A DNA stretch of 64,000 bases from Rhabdaerophilum sp. SD176 (GCF_030143245.1 NZ_JARJNS010000001.1:643501-707500); one strand, 5' to 3'. Shown: positions 1 to 8,605, counted from the first letter of the stretch. Program-made: numbers and translations. Notes: generated from the letters alone by a model not told the origin.

Positions 1-114
1 GCAATCCGCCCCGTCGAGCCGATGGCCCTTGCGGAAAGCGGTCTCGCCCGCCCGGACCTGATGCGCCAGCACGGCGCCCTCGGCCTCGCTGACGGGAACC
101 CGCCCGAAAAACAT
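1..114 (-). CDS. Molybdopterin-binding / NTP-transferase protein, N-terminal 38 codons only (runs off the window)
   Basis: Only the first 38 residues lie in the window. They begin MFFGRVPVSEAEGAVLAH and continue with a Lys/Gly-rich RKGHRL patch, which matches the start of the two-domain proteins that join a molybdopterin-binding (MoeA/MoaB-like) domain to a MobA-like nucleotidyltransferase. Such proteins probably make the molybdopterin cytosine dinucleotide form of the cofactor. The ATG overlaps the TGA of the upstream xdhC-like gene as ATGA, so it is the last visible member of the leftward operon. The position next to a molybdenum hydroxylase and XdhC genes supports the call; the rest of the gene is not visible. 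Confidence 0.7.
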   Translation of the reverse strand, partial: MFFGRVPVSEAEGAVLAHQVRAGETAFRKGHRLDGADC

Positions 115-800
115 CAGCTGCGCCGCCGCTGGCGCTGCGTGCCGATAATCTCGGCGAGGATCGACACGGCAATCTCCGCCGGGCTGACCGCGCCGATATC
201 GAGCCCGATCGGCGCGTGGATCCGCGCGAGATCACGCTCGGAAAACCCGGCCGCCGCCAGCCGTTCAAGCCGTTTGGCATGCGTCTTCCGGCTGCCCAAT
301 GCGCCGATATAGAAGCACCCGGCCCGGAGCGCGACCGTCAGGGCGGGATCGTCGATCTTGGGGTCATGCGTCAGCGCGACAAAGGCGGTGTAGCGGTCCG
401 GCTTCAATGGCGGCAGCGCCACATCCGGCCATTCCGCGATCAACCGCACATTCGGAAAGCGCTCCGGCGTGGCAAAGGCCTCGCGCGGGTCGATCAGCGT
501 GCAGTCGAGTTCGACCAGCCGCGCCATCTCGGCCAGCGCCTGGCTGATATGCACCGCCCCGATCACGATCAGCCGCACCGGCGGGACATGGACATCGATA
601 AAGGTTTCCCGGTCCCCGGCCATCGATTTCATGGACTTGCCGGTCCGGAAGGCCTCGGCCAGAGCTTCGGCGGCGGGGTCACCGGCCAGCCCCTCCGGCG
701 TCACCAGCCGGGCGGCGGCGCTGGCGAGATCGGTGACGAGCGCCACCGCCTCGCGGGCGGCGCGATGGCGGTTCAGGGCGGAGAGCAGGGCGAGATCCAC
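114..800 (-). CDS. XdhC Rossmann-domain protein (C-terminal half of the XdhC/CoxF family as a separate gene)
   Basis: 228 residues with a GTG start and a GAGGA ribosome binding site seven bases before it. The part VIGAVHISQALAEMARL followed by an IDPREAFATPERF segment is the NAD-binding-like XdhC_C domain, and the C-terminal third has the conserved YIGALGSRKTHAKR and IHAPIGLDIGA patches. XdhC proteins bind and hand over molybdenum cofactor, help its sulfuration and load it into molybdenum hydroxylases. Here the usual single protein is split into two genes, this one and the upstream 114-residue protein, separated by nine bases. It probably serves the coxSLM-like enzyme encoded a few kilobases upstream. 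Confidence 0.85.
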   Translation of the reverse strand: MDLALLSALNRHRAAREAVALVTDLASAAARLVTPEGLAGDPAAEALAEAFRTGKSMKSMAGDRETFIDVHVPPVRLIVIGAVHISQALAEMARLVELDCTLIDPREAFATPERFPNVRLIAEWPDVALPPLKPDRYTAFVALTHDPKIDDPALTVALRAGCFYIGALGSRKTHAKRLERLAAAGFSERDLARIHAPIGLDIGAVSPAEIAVSILAEIIGTQRQRRRS

Positions 801-809
801 CGGAAATCC

Positions 810-1154
810 TCAGTTGACCGGTACGACATGCACGGCGATCCGCCCGCCGCAGGACAGGCCGACGCGCCAGGCCGTCTCGTCCGCCACGCCGAATTCGAGC
901 CGTTTCGGCACCCCGCTGGCGATGACATCGATCGCCTCCGTCACCACTGCGCCCTCGACGCAGCCCCCGGAAACCGAGCCGAGGAAATTCCCCTCTCCGT
1001 CAATGACAAGATGCGAGCCGACCGGCCGCGGCGCGGAGCCCCAGGTCTCGGTGACGGTCGCAAGCGCGACGCCGCGCCCGGCTTTCCGCCAGGCCTCGGC
1101 CGTGGCGAGGATTTCGGTTTCGGTGGCCAGCCCACCCGCAACAGGTTCGCTCAT
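810..1154 (-). CDS. XdhC N-terminal-domain protein (XdhC_CoxI)
   Basis: 114 residues starting MSEPVAGGLATE. The segment GVALATVTETWGSAPRPVGSH followed by SVSGGCVEGAVV is the hallmark of the XdhC/CoxI N-terminal domain. The protein stops where a full XdhC would continue into its Rossmann domain, and that domain is encoded by the next gene. The ATG overlaps the coxE stop as ATGA, which decides this start against an upstream in-frame ATG. Role inferred from the family: molybdenum cofactor insertion or sulfuration for the neighbouring hydroxylase. Confidence 0.85.
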   Translation of the reverse strand: MSEPVAGGLATETEILATAEAWRKAGRGVALATVTETWGSAPRPVGSHLVIDGEGNFLGSVSGGCVEGAVVTEAIDVIASGVPKRLEFGVADETAWRVGLSCGGRIAVHVVPVN

Positions 1155-2377
1155 GGTCCCTCCCGGAGGTAGCGACGCGGATCCGCGCCTGTGCCCTGCC
1201 CGTCCGCCAGCGCCCGGCACAGATCGGCCATGGCGTTCAGGCTATGACAGGTGCGGAATTCGTCAACATGCGGCAGCATCGCCCGGATGCCCGCCGCTTT
1301 CGCCTCGAACCCGTCGAAACGCAGCAGCGGATTGAGCCAGATGAGCCGCCGTGCCGAGCGCCGGAGCCGCGCGAGTTCGCGCGCGAGATCGGGGCGGAGG
1401 TCCCGTTCCAGCCCGTCGGTGATGAGCAGGACCACCGCGCCGCCGCTCATCACCCGCCGTGCCCAGCGTTTGTTGAACCGCTCCAGCGTCTGGCCGATCC
1501 GCGTGCCACCATCCCAGTCGCGCACCATTTTCGCCGCGCCGCGCAAGGCGAGATCGGGGTCCTTGGTGCTCTTCAGCGCATGGCTGACATTCGTCAGCTC
1601 CGTGGCGAAGGTGAAGGCCGAAACGCGCCGCCCGGTCTGGGCCACGGCATGCATGAAATGCAGGAAAATCCGCGAATACTGGCTCATCGAACCGGAAATA
1701 TCGCACAGGGCGACAAGCGGCGGCACTTTCTCCGCCCGCGCCCGGAAGCGCAATTCGAATGCATCGCCGCCGGCCCGCAGGCTGGCGCGCATCGCCCGCC
1801 GCGGATCGGGCCGGTTGCCGTGTGGATCGGCCACGAAACGCCGCGTCTTCACATGCTGGAGCGGCATGACCAGCCGCGCCACCTCGCGCTTCGCTTCGGC
1901 CAGTTCGAGCGCTGACATGCCGTCAAAATCGCGGCTTCGGAACACCTCGATATCCGAAACGGTAAGCCGGGAATCGAGATCGACCCGCTCGCGCTCCGGC
2001 TGGTCCTCGGGCGGCTTCGGCTGGAACAGCGCCTCGGTCAGCCGACGAAGCGCCTCCTCGCGCCGCGAGTCCGGATCGCCCGGCGCCACCGGCATCATCG
2101 AGGCCATCATTTTCTCGAGCAGCGCCCGCCGCCGCCAGAACAGCCGGAAGGCCTGGTCGAACAGGTCCGCATCCTGCCGCCGCTTGACGAAGACGGCCTC
2201 AAGCGCTGCTCGGAACTCCTCCTTGTGGCCGATTCCGATCGCCTCGATCGCTGCCACGGCATCGAGCATCGCCCCCGGCCCGACCGCCATTCCCGCCTGA
2301 CGAAGCGCGCGGCCGAAAAAGGCCACGTTCTCGGCGAGATGTCCGCCGGCAGCTGCGGGCGGGTCGATTGTCGTCAC
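1151..2377 (-). CDS. coxE: CoxE-like VWA-domain protein
   Basis: 408 residues from a GTG start that overlaps the TGA of the preceding gene as GTGA. The C-terminal half is a von Willebrand A domain with a metal-ion-dependent adhesion site (ALCDISGSMSQYS, then TRIGQTL and LLITDGLERD). The N-terminal part is the arginine-rich helical region typical of CoxE. In Oligotropha CoxE works with the AAA+ ATPase CoxD in post-translational maturation of CO dehydrogenase. The moxR/coxD-like gene lies two genes upstream in the same operon, so the same pairing is likely here, acting on the form II hydroxylase. Confidence 0.88.
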   Translation of the reverse strand: MTTIDPPAAAGGHLAENVAFFGRALRQAGMAVGPGAMLDAVAAIEAIGIGHKEEFRAALEAVFVKRRQDADLFDQAFRLFWRRRALLEKMMASMMPVAPGDPDSRREEALRRLTEALFQPKPPEDQPERERVDLDSRLTVSDIEVFRSRDFDGMSALELAEAKREVARLVMPLQHVKTRRFVADPHGNRPDPRRAMRASLRAGGDAFELRFRARAEKVPPLVALCDISGSMSQYSRIFLHFMHAVAQTGRRVSAFTFATELTNVSHALKSTKDPDLALRGAAKMVRDWDGGTRIGQTLERFNKRWARRVMSGGAVVLLITDGLERDLRPDLARELARLRRSARRLIWLNPLLRFDGFEAKAAGIRAMLPHVDEFRTCHSLNAMADLCRALADGQGTGADPRRYLREGP

Positions 2378-2775
2378 GCGCGTGTCTCGGTCATGAAGAC
2401 CTTCTGGGCAACCAGCCATCGCCCATCGATTTTGAGGAAAGACAGCAGATCTGTGAAGAAGCGGGGCGGAATGGCGCAGGCGAGTTTCACATGCGCCATG
2501 CCGGGGCCAGCAAGGTCGATCGTCAGGATGCGATCATGACGCGGAAGGCCGGCGGCACGCGGCGACGGCCGGTTGCGCACGGCATCCAGCCAAGCGTCCC
2601 TCGGGGTAATCCGCAAGGCGCCCTCGCTGAACTGCGTCAGGGCCGACGTCGGATGAAAAACGGCCGCGAGCTTTTCCGCATCGCCCTCGTAAAGCCCGTC
2701 GAGATAGGTTTGCACCGCCGACCGGATGCTGGCGAGATCATCATCGTCCATTGGCCCCTGCGCTCCTGTTCTCAC
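2374..2775 (-). CDS. NTF2-like (putative lumazine-binding type) protein
   Basis: 133 residues if the GTG overlapping the upstream TGA is used; an internal ATG (MDDDDL) would give 125. The fold pattern is a small cone-shaped NTF2/SnoaL barrel: AVQTYLDGLYEGDAEKLAAVFHP near the start, then ITPRDAWLDAVRNR and a C-terminal strand pair ending WLVAQKVF. Proteins of this class often have no known catalytic residues. Its place between the CoxD-like ATPase and CoxE, with overlapping start and stop codons on both sides, suggests a linked role, but nothing in the sequence says which. Confidence 0.7.
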   Translation of the reverse strand: MRTGAQGPMDDDDLASIRSAVQTYLDGLYEGDAEKLAAVFHPTSALTQFSEGALRITPRDAWLDAVRNRPSPRAAGLPRHDRILTIDLAGPGMAHVKLACAIPPRFFTDLLSFLKIDGRWLVAQKVFMTETRA

Positions 2776-3674
2776 AACCCGGCCCTCACCTCATCAAGGA
2801 TTTCCTTGGCGCGGCTGCCCTGCAGCTTGACGATGTCATCCTGGTATTTCAGCAGCACGCCGAGCGTGTCGGAAACGAGAGCCGGGTCGAGTGCCACGGC
2901 ATCGAGTTCAACCAATGCGGTGGCCCAGTCCAGCGTCTCGGCGACGCCGGGCACCTTGAACAGGTCTTCCTGACGGATCGCCTGGACATAGGCCACGATC
3001 TGCTTCGAGAGCTGCGCCGGCACCTTCGGCGCCTTGGCCTTGAGGATCGCGAGTTCCCGCGCGGTATCCGGGTAATCGACCCAATGGTAGAGGCAGCGGC
3101 GCTTCAAGGCGTCATGCACCTCGCGGGTGCGGTTCGAGGTGATGATGACGATCGGCGGCGCCGGCGCGCGGATCGTGCCGAGTTCCGGGATCGTCGCCTG
3201 GAAATCGGAAAGGATTTCCAGCAGGAACGCCTCGAAGGCCTCGTCCGTGCGGTCCAGCTCGTCGATCAGCAGCACCGGCGGGCCGGCCGGATCAGCCTCC
3301 AGCGCTTGCAGCAGCGGCCGCTTGACGAGGAAGCGTTCGGAAAACACGTCCGCGGCGAGCTTCGCCCGGTCATGCTCGCCCGAGGCCTCGCCGAGGCGGA
3401 TCGCCATCATCTGGCCTGCATAGTTCCACTCATAAAGCGCAGCAGCGCTGTCGAGCCCTTCATAGCATTGCAGCCGGATCAGCTTGCGGCCCAAGGCCCG
3501 CGCCAGCACCTTGGCGATCTCGGTCTTGCCGACGCCGGCTTCCCCCTCGAGGAAGAGCGGCCGGCCGAGCCGCAGCGCGAGAAACAGCACGGTCGCGAAG
3601 CCGCGCTCCGCGACATAGGATTCGGCGCGGAGCAGATCGAGCGTGGCATCGATCGAGGCAGGCGCATGGATCAT
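2772..3674 (-). CDS. MoxR/CoxD-type AAA+ ATPase
   Basis: 300 residues starting MIHAPASIDATLDLL at an ATG that overlaps the lysE stop as ATGA. Walker A is GEAGVGKTE near residues 37-45, Walker B is VLLIDELDRTDEAFE, and a sensor 1 region IVIITSNRTREV follows. The domain layout is that of the MoxR family, whose members work with VWA-domain partners to mature cofactor-containing enzymes. CoxD is the member that acts on CO dehydrogenase. The partner VWA gene is two genes downstream, which supports a CoxD-like role. It is expected to be cytoplasmic. Confidence 0.88.
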   Translation of the reverse strand: MIHAPASIDATLDLLRAESYVAERGFATVLFLALRLGRPLFLEGEAGVGKTEIAKVLARALGRKLIRLQCYEGLDSAAALYEWNYAGQMMAIRLGEASGEHDRAKLAADVFSERFLVKRPLLQALEADPAGPPVLLIDELDRTDEAFEAFLLEILSDFQATIPELGTIRAPAPPIVIITSNRTREVHDALKRRCLYHWVDYPDTARELAILKAKAPKVPAQLSKQIVAYVQAIRQEDLFKVPGVAETLDWATALVELDAVALDPALVSDTLGVLLKYQDDIVKLQGSRAKEILDEVRAGL

Positions 3675-4273
3675 CGACGGGTCCCCCAGAAAAACCAGAC
3701 CGCGACCAGCGCGATCGACACCGCCAGCAGGCGGCGGACCAGCCGCTCGCGCGGCCCTTCCACGAGATAGGGCCGGAGCGCGGCGGCGAACAGCACGATC
3801 AGGGCATGGACCGCCGTCGCGACCAGCACATAGATCAGCACAAGCAGCAGGGTCTGCCCAGCCACGCCGCCGGCTGCCGGTGTGAGGAAGAGCGGCAGGA
3901 CCAGCACATAGAAGGCTGCCGCTTTCGGGTTGAGCAGGTTGGTGACGAGCGCCCTCCGGAACGCCGCACGCGGGCCTGCCCCGTCGCCGTTCTCGGCGGC
4001 AGCGCCGCGCCACGCGTCCCAGGCGAGGTAAAGCAGGAAGGTGGCCCCGCCATAGCGCAAACCGTCATAGGCCATCGGCACGGTCTCGATCAGCGTGGCG
4101 AGGCCGAACATCGAGGCGAGGCCGATGCCCGTCAGCCCGAGGGCCACCCCGGCCACGGCCGCCAGCCCCACGCGACGGCCTTCGGCCAGCGCGAGCGTGG
4201 CGAGATAGGCCATGTTCGGCCCGGGCGTCATCTCGATCAGCAGCGAGGCCAGGGCAAATTCCAGAACGCGCAC
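3671..4273 (-). CDS. LysE family exporter
   Basis: 200 residues, the usual family length, from a GTG start giving VRVLEFALASLLIEM. The TPGPNMAYL motif in the first membrane segment and about six hydrophobic segments are typical of LysE/RhtB exporters. NLLNPKAAAFYVL is the second conserved family motif. It is the first gene of the leftward chain that continues with moxR, NTF2-like, coxE and xdhC genes, with a four-base overlap to moxR. What it exports cannot be told from the sequence. A GTTC-N7-GTTC element lies about 50 bases upstream of its start. Confidence 0.85.
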   Translation of the reverse strand: MRVLEFALASLLIEMTPGPNMAYLATLALAEGRRVGLAAVAGVALGLTGIGLASMFGLATLIETVPMAYDGLRYGGATFLLYLAWDAWRGAAAENGDGAGPRAAFRRALVTNLLNPKAAAFYVLVLPLFLTPAAGGVAGQTLLLVLIYVLVATAVHALIVLFAAALRPYLVEGPRERLVRRLLAVSIALVAVWFFWGTRR

Positions 4274-4320
4274 GCTGACCTGTCTCCGGATGCCGCCCGT
4301 TGCAAAGGCGTCATATTGAT

Positions 4321-4335
4321 GTTCTATTTCTGTTC
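4321..4335. promoter_or_regulatory. SOS-box-like element GTTC-N7-GTTC
   Basis: A perfect match to the alphaproteobacterial LexA consensus GTTC-N7-GTTC, with TATTTCT between the halves. It sits in the 89-base gap between the divergent lysE and SnoaL-like genes, 28 bases before the latter's ATG. One such match per 64 kb can occur by chance, so only the location argues for function. Confidence 0.35.
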
Positions 4336-4362
4336 TCGTCCAACCTGCAAGGAGATTGAACA

Positions 4363-4725
4363 ATGAACCCGAAGGAAACCGCAATCGCTTTCGCGGCGCT
4401 GCTGAAGGATGGCAAGCATATCGAAGCTGCCACTCAGTTCAACGCGCCGGATATTGCCAGCTTCGAGGCGATGGAAGGGCCGATGGCGGCTTGCCATGGC
4501 GCCGAAGCCGTGAAAGCCAAGAGCGACTGGTGGTATGCCAACCATGAGGTCCATTCCGCCAATGCCGATGGCCCCCTGATCAACGGCAACCAGTTCCTGA
4601 TGCGGTTCTCGCTGGACGTCACCCCGAAAATGACCGGCCAGCGCATGCAGATGGAAGAATTCGGCCTCTATACCGTCCGCGACGGGAAGATCGTCGAGGA
4701 GCGCTTCTTCTATCCCACCGCTTGA
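4363..4725 (+). CDS. SnoaL/NTF2-like protein
   Basis: 120 residues with a strong AAGGAG ribosome binding site eight bases before the ATG. The pattern of a helical first third, the WWYANHEVHSA segment and a final strand pair (GLYTVRDGKIVEERFFYP) is that of SnoaL-like polyketide cyclase-fold proteins. Many act in small-molecule turnover, but no catalytic residues can be assigned here. It is the only rightward gene in the molybdenum hydroxylase locus and diverges from the lysE operon. A possible SOS box lies in the shared promoter gap. Confidence 0.75.
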   Translation: MNPKETAIAFAALLKDGKHIEAATQFNAPDIASFEAMEGPMAACHGAEAVKAKSDWWYANHEVHSANADGPLINGNQFLMRFSLDVTPKMTGQRMQMEEFGLYTVRDGKIVEERFFYPTA

Positions 4726-4762
4726 GGGAAGGCCGGCCGGATAGCTCCGGCCGGCTCCGCAC

Positions 4763-5569
4763 TCATTTTGCCGTGGCGGCCGTGACAGCCCGGCGGGCCA
4801 TCACGCCGATGAGATGGCTGCGATATTCCGCCGAGGCGTGGATATCGCTGTTCAGATCCTTGGCCGGCGGATTCGTCACGCCCTCGAGCGATTTCGCGTT
4901 GAAGCGCTTGCCGAGCGCCGCTTCGGCTTCCGCCCAGCGGAACACGCCATCCGAGCCGGCGCCCGTCACGGCGACGACCACCGACGAACCCTTCTTGCCG
5001 ACGGCGACACCCACCATCGCATAGCGCGAGGCCGGGTTGCGGAACTTCGCATAGGCGAACTTGCCGCCCGTCGGCACAATGACCTTCGTGATGATCTCGC
5101 CCTCGTCGAGCGCGGTCGAGAACATGCCGGTGAAGAACTCGCCCGCCGGGATCTTCCGCCGATTGGTGACAATCGTCGCACCGAGGGCCAGCAGTCCGGC
5201 CGGATAATCCGCTGCCGGATCATTATTGGCGATCGAGCCGCCGATCGTGCCCTTGTGGCGCACATGCGGGTCACCGATGCCGCCCGCCAGGGCGGCAAGC
5301 CCGGGCAGCAACTCCCGGACGAGCGCGGAGGAAGCCACTTCGGCATGGCTCGTCATCGCACCGATGACAAGGTTACGGCCCTTCTGCTCGATCCCTACCA
5401 GTTCCGGCACGCCGGACAGGTCGATCACGGCAGCGGGGCTGGCCAGCCGCTGTTTCATGGTGGGGAGCAGGGTCTGCCCCCCGGCGAGGATCTTCGCATC
5501 CTCGACCTTGCCGATCAGGCTGTTGGCCTGGCGAAGGGTGGCGGGACGATGGAAATCAAAGGCGTACAT
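4763..5569 (-). CDS. coxM: CoxM-like FAD-binding medium subunit of a molybdenum hydroxylase
   Basis: 268 residues, close to the 280-290 usual for CoxM. The two FAD pyrophosphate motifs are present: AGGQTLLP at residues 29-36 and TIGGSIANNDPAADYP starting near residue 112. The C-terminal part has the CO_deh_flav_C pattern ending in HASAEYRSHL. It should accept electrons from the small iron-sulfur subunit and pass them to an acceptor. It is the third structural gene (order S, L, M), separated from coxL by 91 bases containing a 16-base-pair hairpin. Confidence 0.92.
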   Translation of the reverse strand: MYAFDFHRPATLRQANSLIGKVEDAKILAGGQTLLPTMKQRLASPAAVIDLSGVPELVGIEQKGRNLVIGAMTSHAEVASSALVRELLPGLAALAGGIGDPHVRHKGTIGGSIANNDPAADYPAGLLALGATIVTNRRKIPAGEFFTGMFSTALDEGEIITKVIVPTGGKFAYAKFRNPASRYAMVGVAVGKKGSSVVVAVTGAGSDGVFRWAEAEAALGKRFNAKSLEGVTNPPAKDLNSDIHASAEYRSHLIGVMARRAVTAATAK

Positions 5570-5602
5570 GGTGGATCTCCTGAATTCAGTGAGGCGGTCG
5601 GG

Positions 5603-5645
5603 AGTTGGCCATCGGCAGTTGTGCTCGGACTGCCGAAGGCCAACT
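5603..5645 (-). other. Long hairpin between coxL and coxM
   Basis: Arms of 16 bases, AGTTGGCCATCGGCAG and CTGCCGAAGGCCAACT, pair with one mismatch around an 11-base loop. No T-run follows on the leftward strand, so it is not a standard terminator. It could be a processing or stability element that sets the amount of coxM relative to coxL, or the remnant of a short repeat. Confidence 0.6.
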
Positions 5646-5660
5646 GCCCATGCCCCGATC

Positions 5661-8024
5661 TTATTCCGCAGCCCGCGCGAGGCCGGCCTGCGCCGCCTGC
5701 CAGACGGCCTGCGGCGTGGCCGGCATGGCGATATTCTCGTGGCCGAGCGCGTCGGTGATCGCGTTCATCACCGCCGCAGGCGCAGCGATGGCGCCAGCCT
5801 CGCCACAACCCTTGATGCCCAGTGGGTTCGATGGGCACGGTGTGGTGGTGTGGTCGACGCGGAAGGACGGCAGGTCATCGGCGCGCGGCATGGCGTAATC
5901 CATGTAGCTCGCGGTCAGAAGCTGGCCGTTGGAGTCGTAGACGGCTCCTTCGAGCAGCGCCTGCCCGATCCCCTGCGCAATGCCGCCATGGACCTGCCCT
6001 TCCACGATCATCGGGTTGATGATCACGCCGAAATCATCCACCGCCGTCCATTTGGCGATGGTGGTGACGCCGGTATCGGGGTCGATCTCGACTTCGGCAA
6101 TATGCACGCCCGAGGGGAAGGTGAAGTTGGTCGGGTCATAGAAGGCCCCCTCCTTCAGCCCCGGCTCGAGCTGTTCGCCGGTGAACTTGTGGGCGATATA
6201 GGCCTGCAGGGCGACCGAGGCAAAATCGATCGACTTGTCGGTACCCTTCACCGAGAACTGGCCGTCCTTGAAGTCGATATCAGCCTCGGAGGCTTCCAGC
6301 ACGAAACTGGCCACCTTCTTGGCCTTGGCCTCGATCTTGTCGAGCGCCTTGACGATGGCGGACATCCCCACCGCGCCGGACCGGGAGCCATAGGTGCCCA
6401 TGCCCATCTGCACCTTGTCGGTATCGCCATGGACGATCGCGACATTCTCAATCGGGATGCCGAGCCGCCCGGCCACGAGCTGGGCGAAGGTGGTCTCGTG
6501 GCCCTGGCCGTGGCTGTGCGAGCCGGTCAGCACTTCCACGGTCCCGACCGGGTTGACGCGCACCTCGGCCGATTCCCACAGGCCGACACCCGCGCCGAGC
6601 GAGCCCACCGCCGCCGACGGCGCGATGCCGCAGGCTTCGATATAGGCCGAATAGCCGAGGCCGCGCAGCTTTCCGGCCTTGGCGCTCTCGCGCTTGCGGC
6701 GGGCGAAGCCCTTCACATCATGGATCTCCATCGCCTTGGCCAGCGAGGCGTTGTAGTCGCCCGTGTCATAGCACATGATCACCGGCGTCTGGTGCGGGAA
6801 GGACTTGATGAAGTTCTTCTTGCGGAATGCCGCCGGATCCATGCCGAGTTCACGGGCCGCCACTTCCATCAGCCGCTCGATCACGAAAGTGGCTTCCGGC
6901 CGGCCGGCGCCGCGATAGGCGTCGACCGGGGCGGTGTTCGTGTAAACGGCCTCCACCTCGCCGTAGATGGCGGGGATATTGTACTGCCCCGACAGGAGCG
7001 GCACATAGAGATAGGTCGGCACCGAGGAAGCGAAGGTGGAGAGGTAGGCGCCGAGATTGGCCCGCGTCTTCACATGAAGCCCGAGGATCTTGCCATTCTC
7101 GTCAATCGCCATCTCGGCATGGGTGAGATGGTCGCGGCCATGGGCAATGGCGAGGAATTCCTCGGTCCGGTCCGCCACCCATTTCACCGGCCGCCCGACC
7201 TTCTTGGCCGCCCAGACGCAGATCGTCTCCTCGGCATAGATGAAGATCTTGGAGCCGAATCCGCCGCCGACATCCGGCGCGATCACGCGGAGCTTGTGCT
7301 CCGGCGCAATGCCGATGAAGGCGGAAAGCACCAGCCGCGCGACATGCGGGTTCTGGCTGGTCGTGTAGAGCGTGAAGGCTTCCTCGCCGGGATTGTAGTC
7401 GCCGATCGCCGCGCGCGGTTCCATTGCGTTGGGAATGAGGCGGTTATTGACGAGGTCGATCTTCGTGACGTGTTTCGCCTTCCTGAAGGCTGCCTTCACG
7501 GCAGCCTCGTCGCCGAGATGCCAGTCATAGACCTGGTTGTCCGGCGCGGCATCATGGATGGCGGGGCTGCCCTTCTTCGTCGCGGAGGCAAGGTCGACAA
7601 CCGGCTTCAGCGGCTCGTAATCGACGATGATCGCTTCCGCTGCGTCGCGCGCCTCGGCGAGCGTCTCGGCGATGACGACGGCGACATGATCCCCGACATA
7701 GCGCACCTTCCCGACCGCCAGCGCCGGATGGGCGCCGGCCTTCATCGGGGTGCCGTCCTTCGAATGGATCATCCAGCCGCAGATCAGCCCGCCGACCTTG
7801 TCCGCCTCGATATCGGCGCCGGTGAAGATCCCGACAACGCCCGGCATCGCCGCAGCTTTGGCGGTATCGATCTTGCGGATCTTCGCATGGGCATGCGGCG
7901 AACGCAGGAAATAGGCATGGGCCTGCCCGGGACGGTTGATATCGTCCGTGTAATTGCCCTTGCCAGTGATGAAGCGGAAATCTTCCTTGCGCTCGACGCG
8001 CGCACCAATTCCGGTGCCAGCCAT
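5661..8024 (-). CDS. coxL: Form II CoxL-like molybdenum-binding large subunit (aldehyde oxidase/xanthine dehydrogenase family)
   Basis: 787 residues from an ATG with an AGGAGGG ribosome binding site. Residues 1-135 form the ald_Xan_dh a/b hammerhead domain, and the rest is the molybdopterin-binding domain, with GGGFGSK near 253-259 and the catalytic-Glu region GCGEAGAIAAP near the C-terminus. The active-site loop at 369-375 is AYRGAGR. True CO dehydrogenases (form I) carry AYRCSFR, whose Cys binds copper and sulfur; this protein lacks it. It is therefore a form II enzyme whose substrate is unknown, possibly an aldehyde or N-heterocycle. Accessory genes coxD-like, coxE and xdhC are nearby. Confidence 0.93.
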   Translation of the reverse strand: MAGTGIGARVERKEDFRFITGKGNYTDDINRPGQAHAYFLRSPHAHAKIRKIDTAKAAAMPGVVGIFTGADIEADKVGGLICGWMIHSKDGTPMKAGAHPALAVGKVRYVGDHVAVVIAETLAEARDAAEAIIVDYEPLKPVVDLASATKKGSPAIHDAAPDNQVYDWHLGDEAAVKAAFRKAKHVTKIDLVNNRLIPNAMEPRAAIGDYNPGEEAFTLYTTSQNPHVARLVLSAFIGIAPEHKLRVIAPDVGGGFGSKIFIYAEETICVWAAKKVGRPVKWVADRTEEFLAIAHGRDHLTHAEMAIDENGKILGLHVKTRANLGAYLSTFASSVPTYLYVPLLSGQYNIPAIYGEVEAVYTNTAPVDAYRGAGRPEATFVIERLMEVAARELGMDPAAFRKKNFIKSFPHQTPVIMCYDTGDYNASLAKAMEIHDVKGFARRKRESAKAGKLRGLGYSAYIEACGIAPSAAVGSLGAGVGLWESAEVRVNPVGTVEVLTGSHSHGQGHETTFAQLVAGRLGIPIENVAIVHGDTDKVQMGMGTYGSRSGAVGMSAIVKALDKIEAKAKKVASFVLEASEADIDFKDGQFSVKGTDKSIDFASVALQAYIAHKFTGEQLEPGLKEGAFYDPTNFTFPSGVHIAEVEIDPDTGVTTIAKWTAVDDFGVIINPMIVEGQVHGGIAQGIGQALLEGAVYDSNGQLLTASYMDYAMPRADDLPSFRVDHTTTPCPSNPLGIKGCGEAGAIAAPAAVMNAITDALGHENIAMPATPQAVWQAAQAGLARAAE

Positions 8025-8116
8025 GGTGTTCCCTCCTGATGATCCGGGCATTGGGCTTCCGGCAATCGGTGCGGATCTCGCCTCGACTGCCGACCGCCTT
8101 GTTCGGACTGCCCTTG

Positions 8117-8605
<489 letters not shown>

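Noticed and set aside
5226..8039. 937-codon rightward open frame opposite coxL
   Set aside because: It is antisense to coxL, whose family motifs are clear; its protein is His/Arg/Gly-rich without domains, as expected for a shadow frame in GC-rich DNA.
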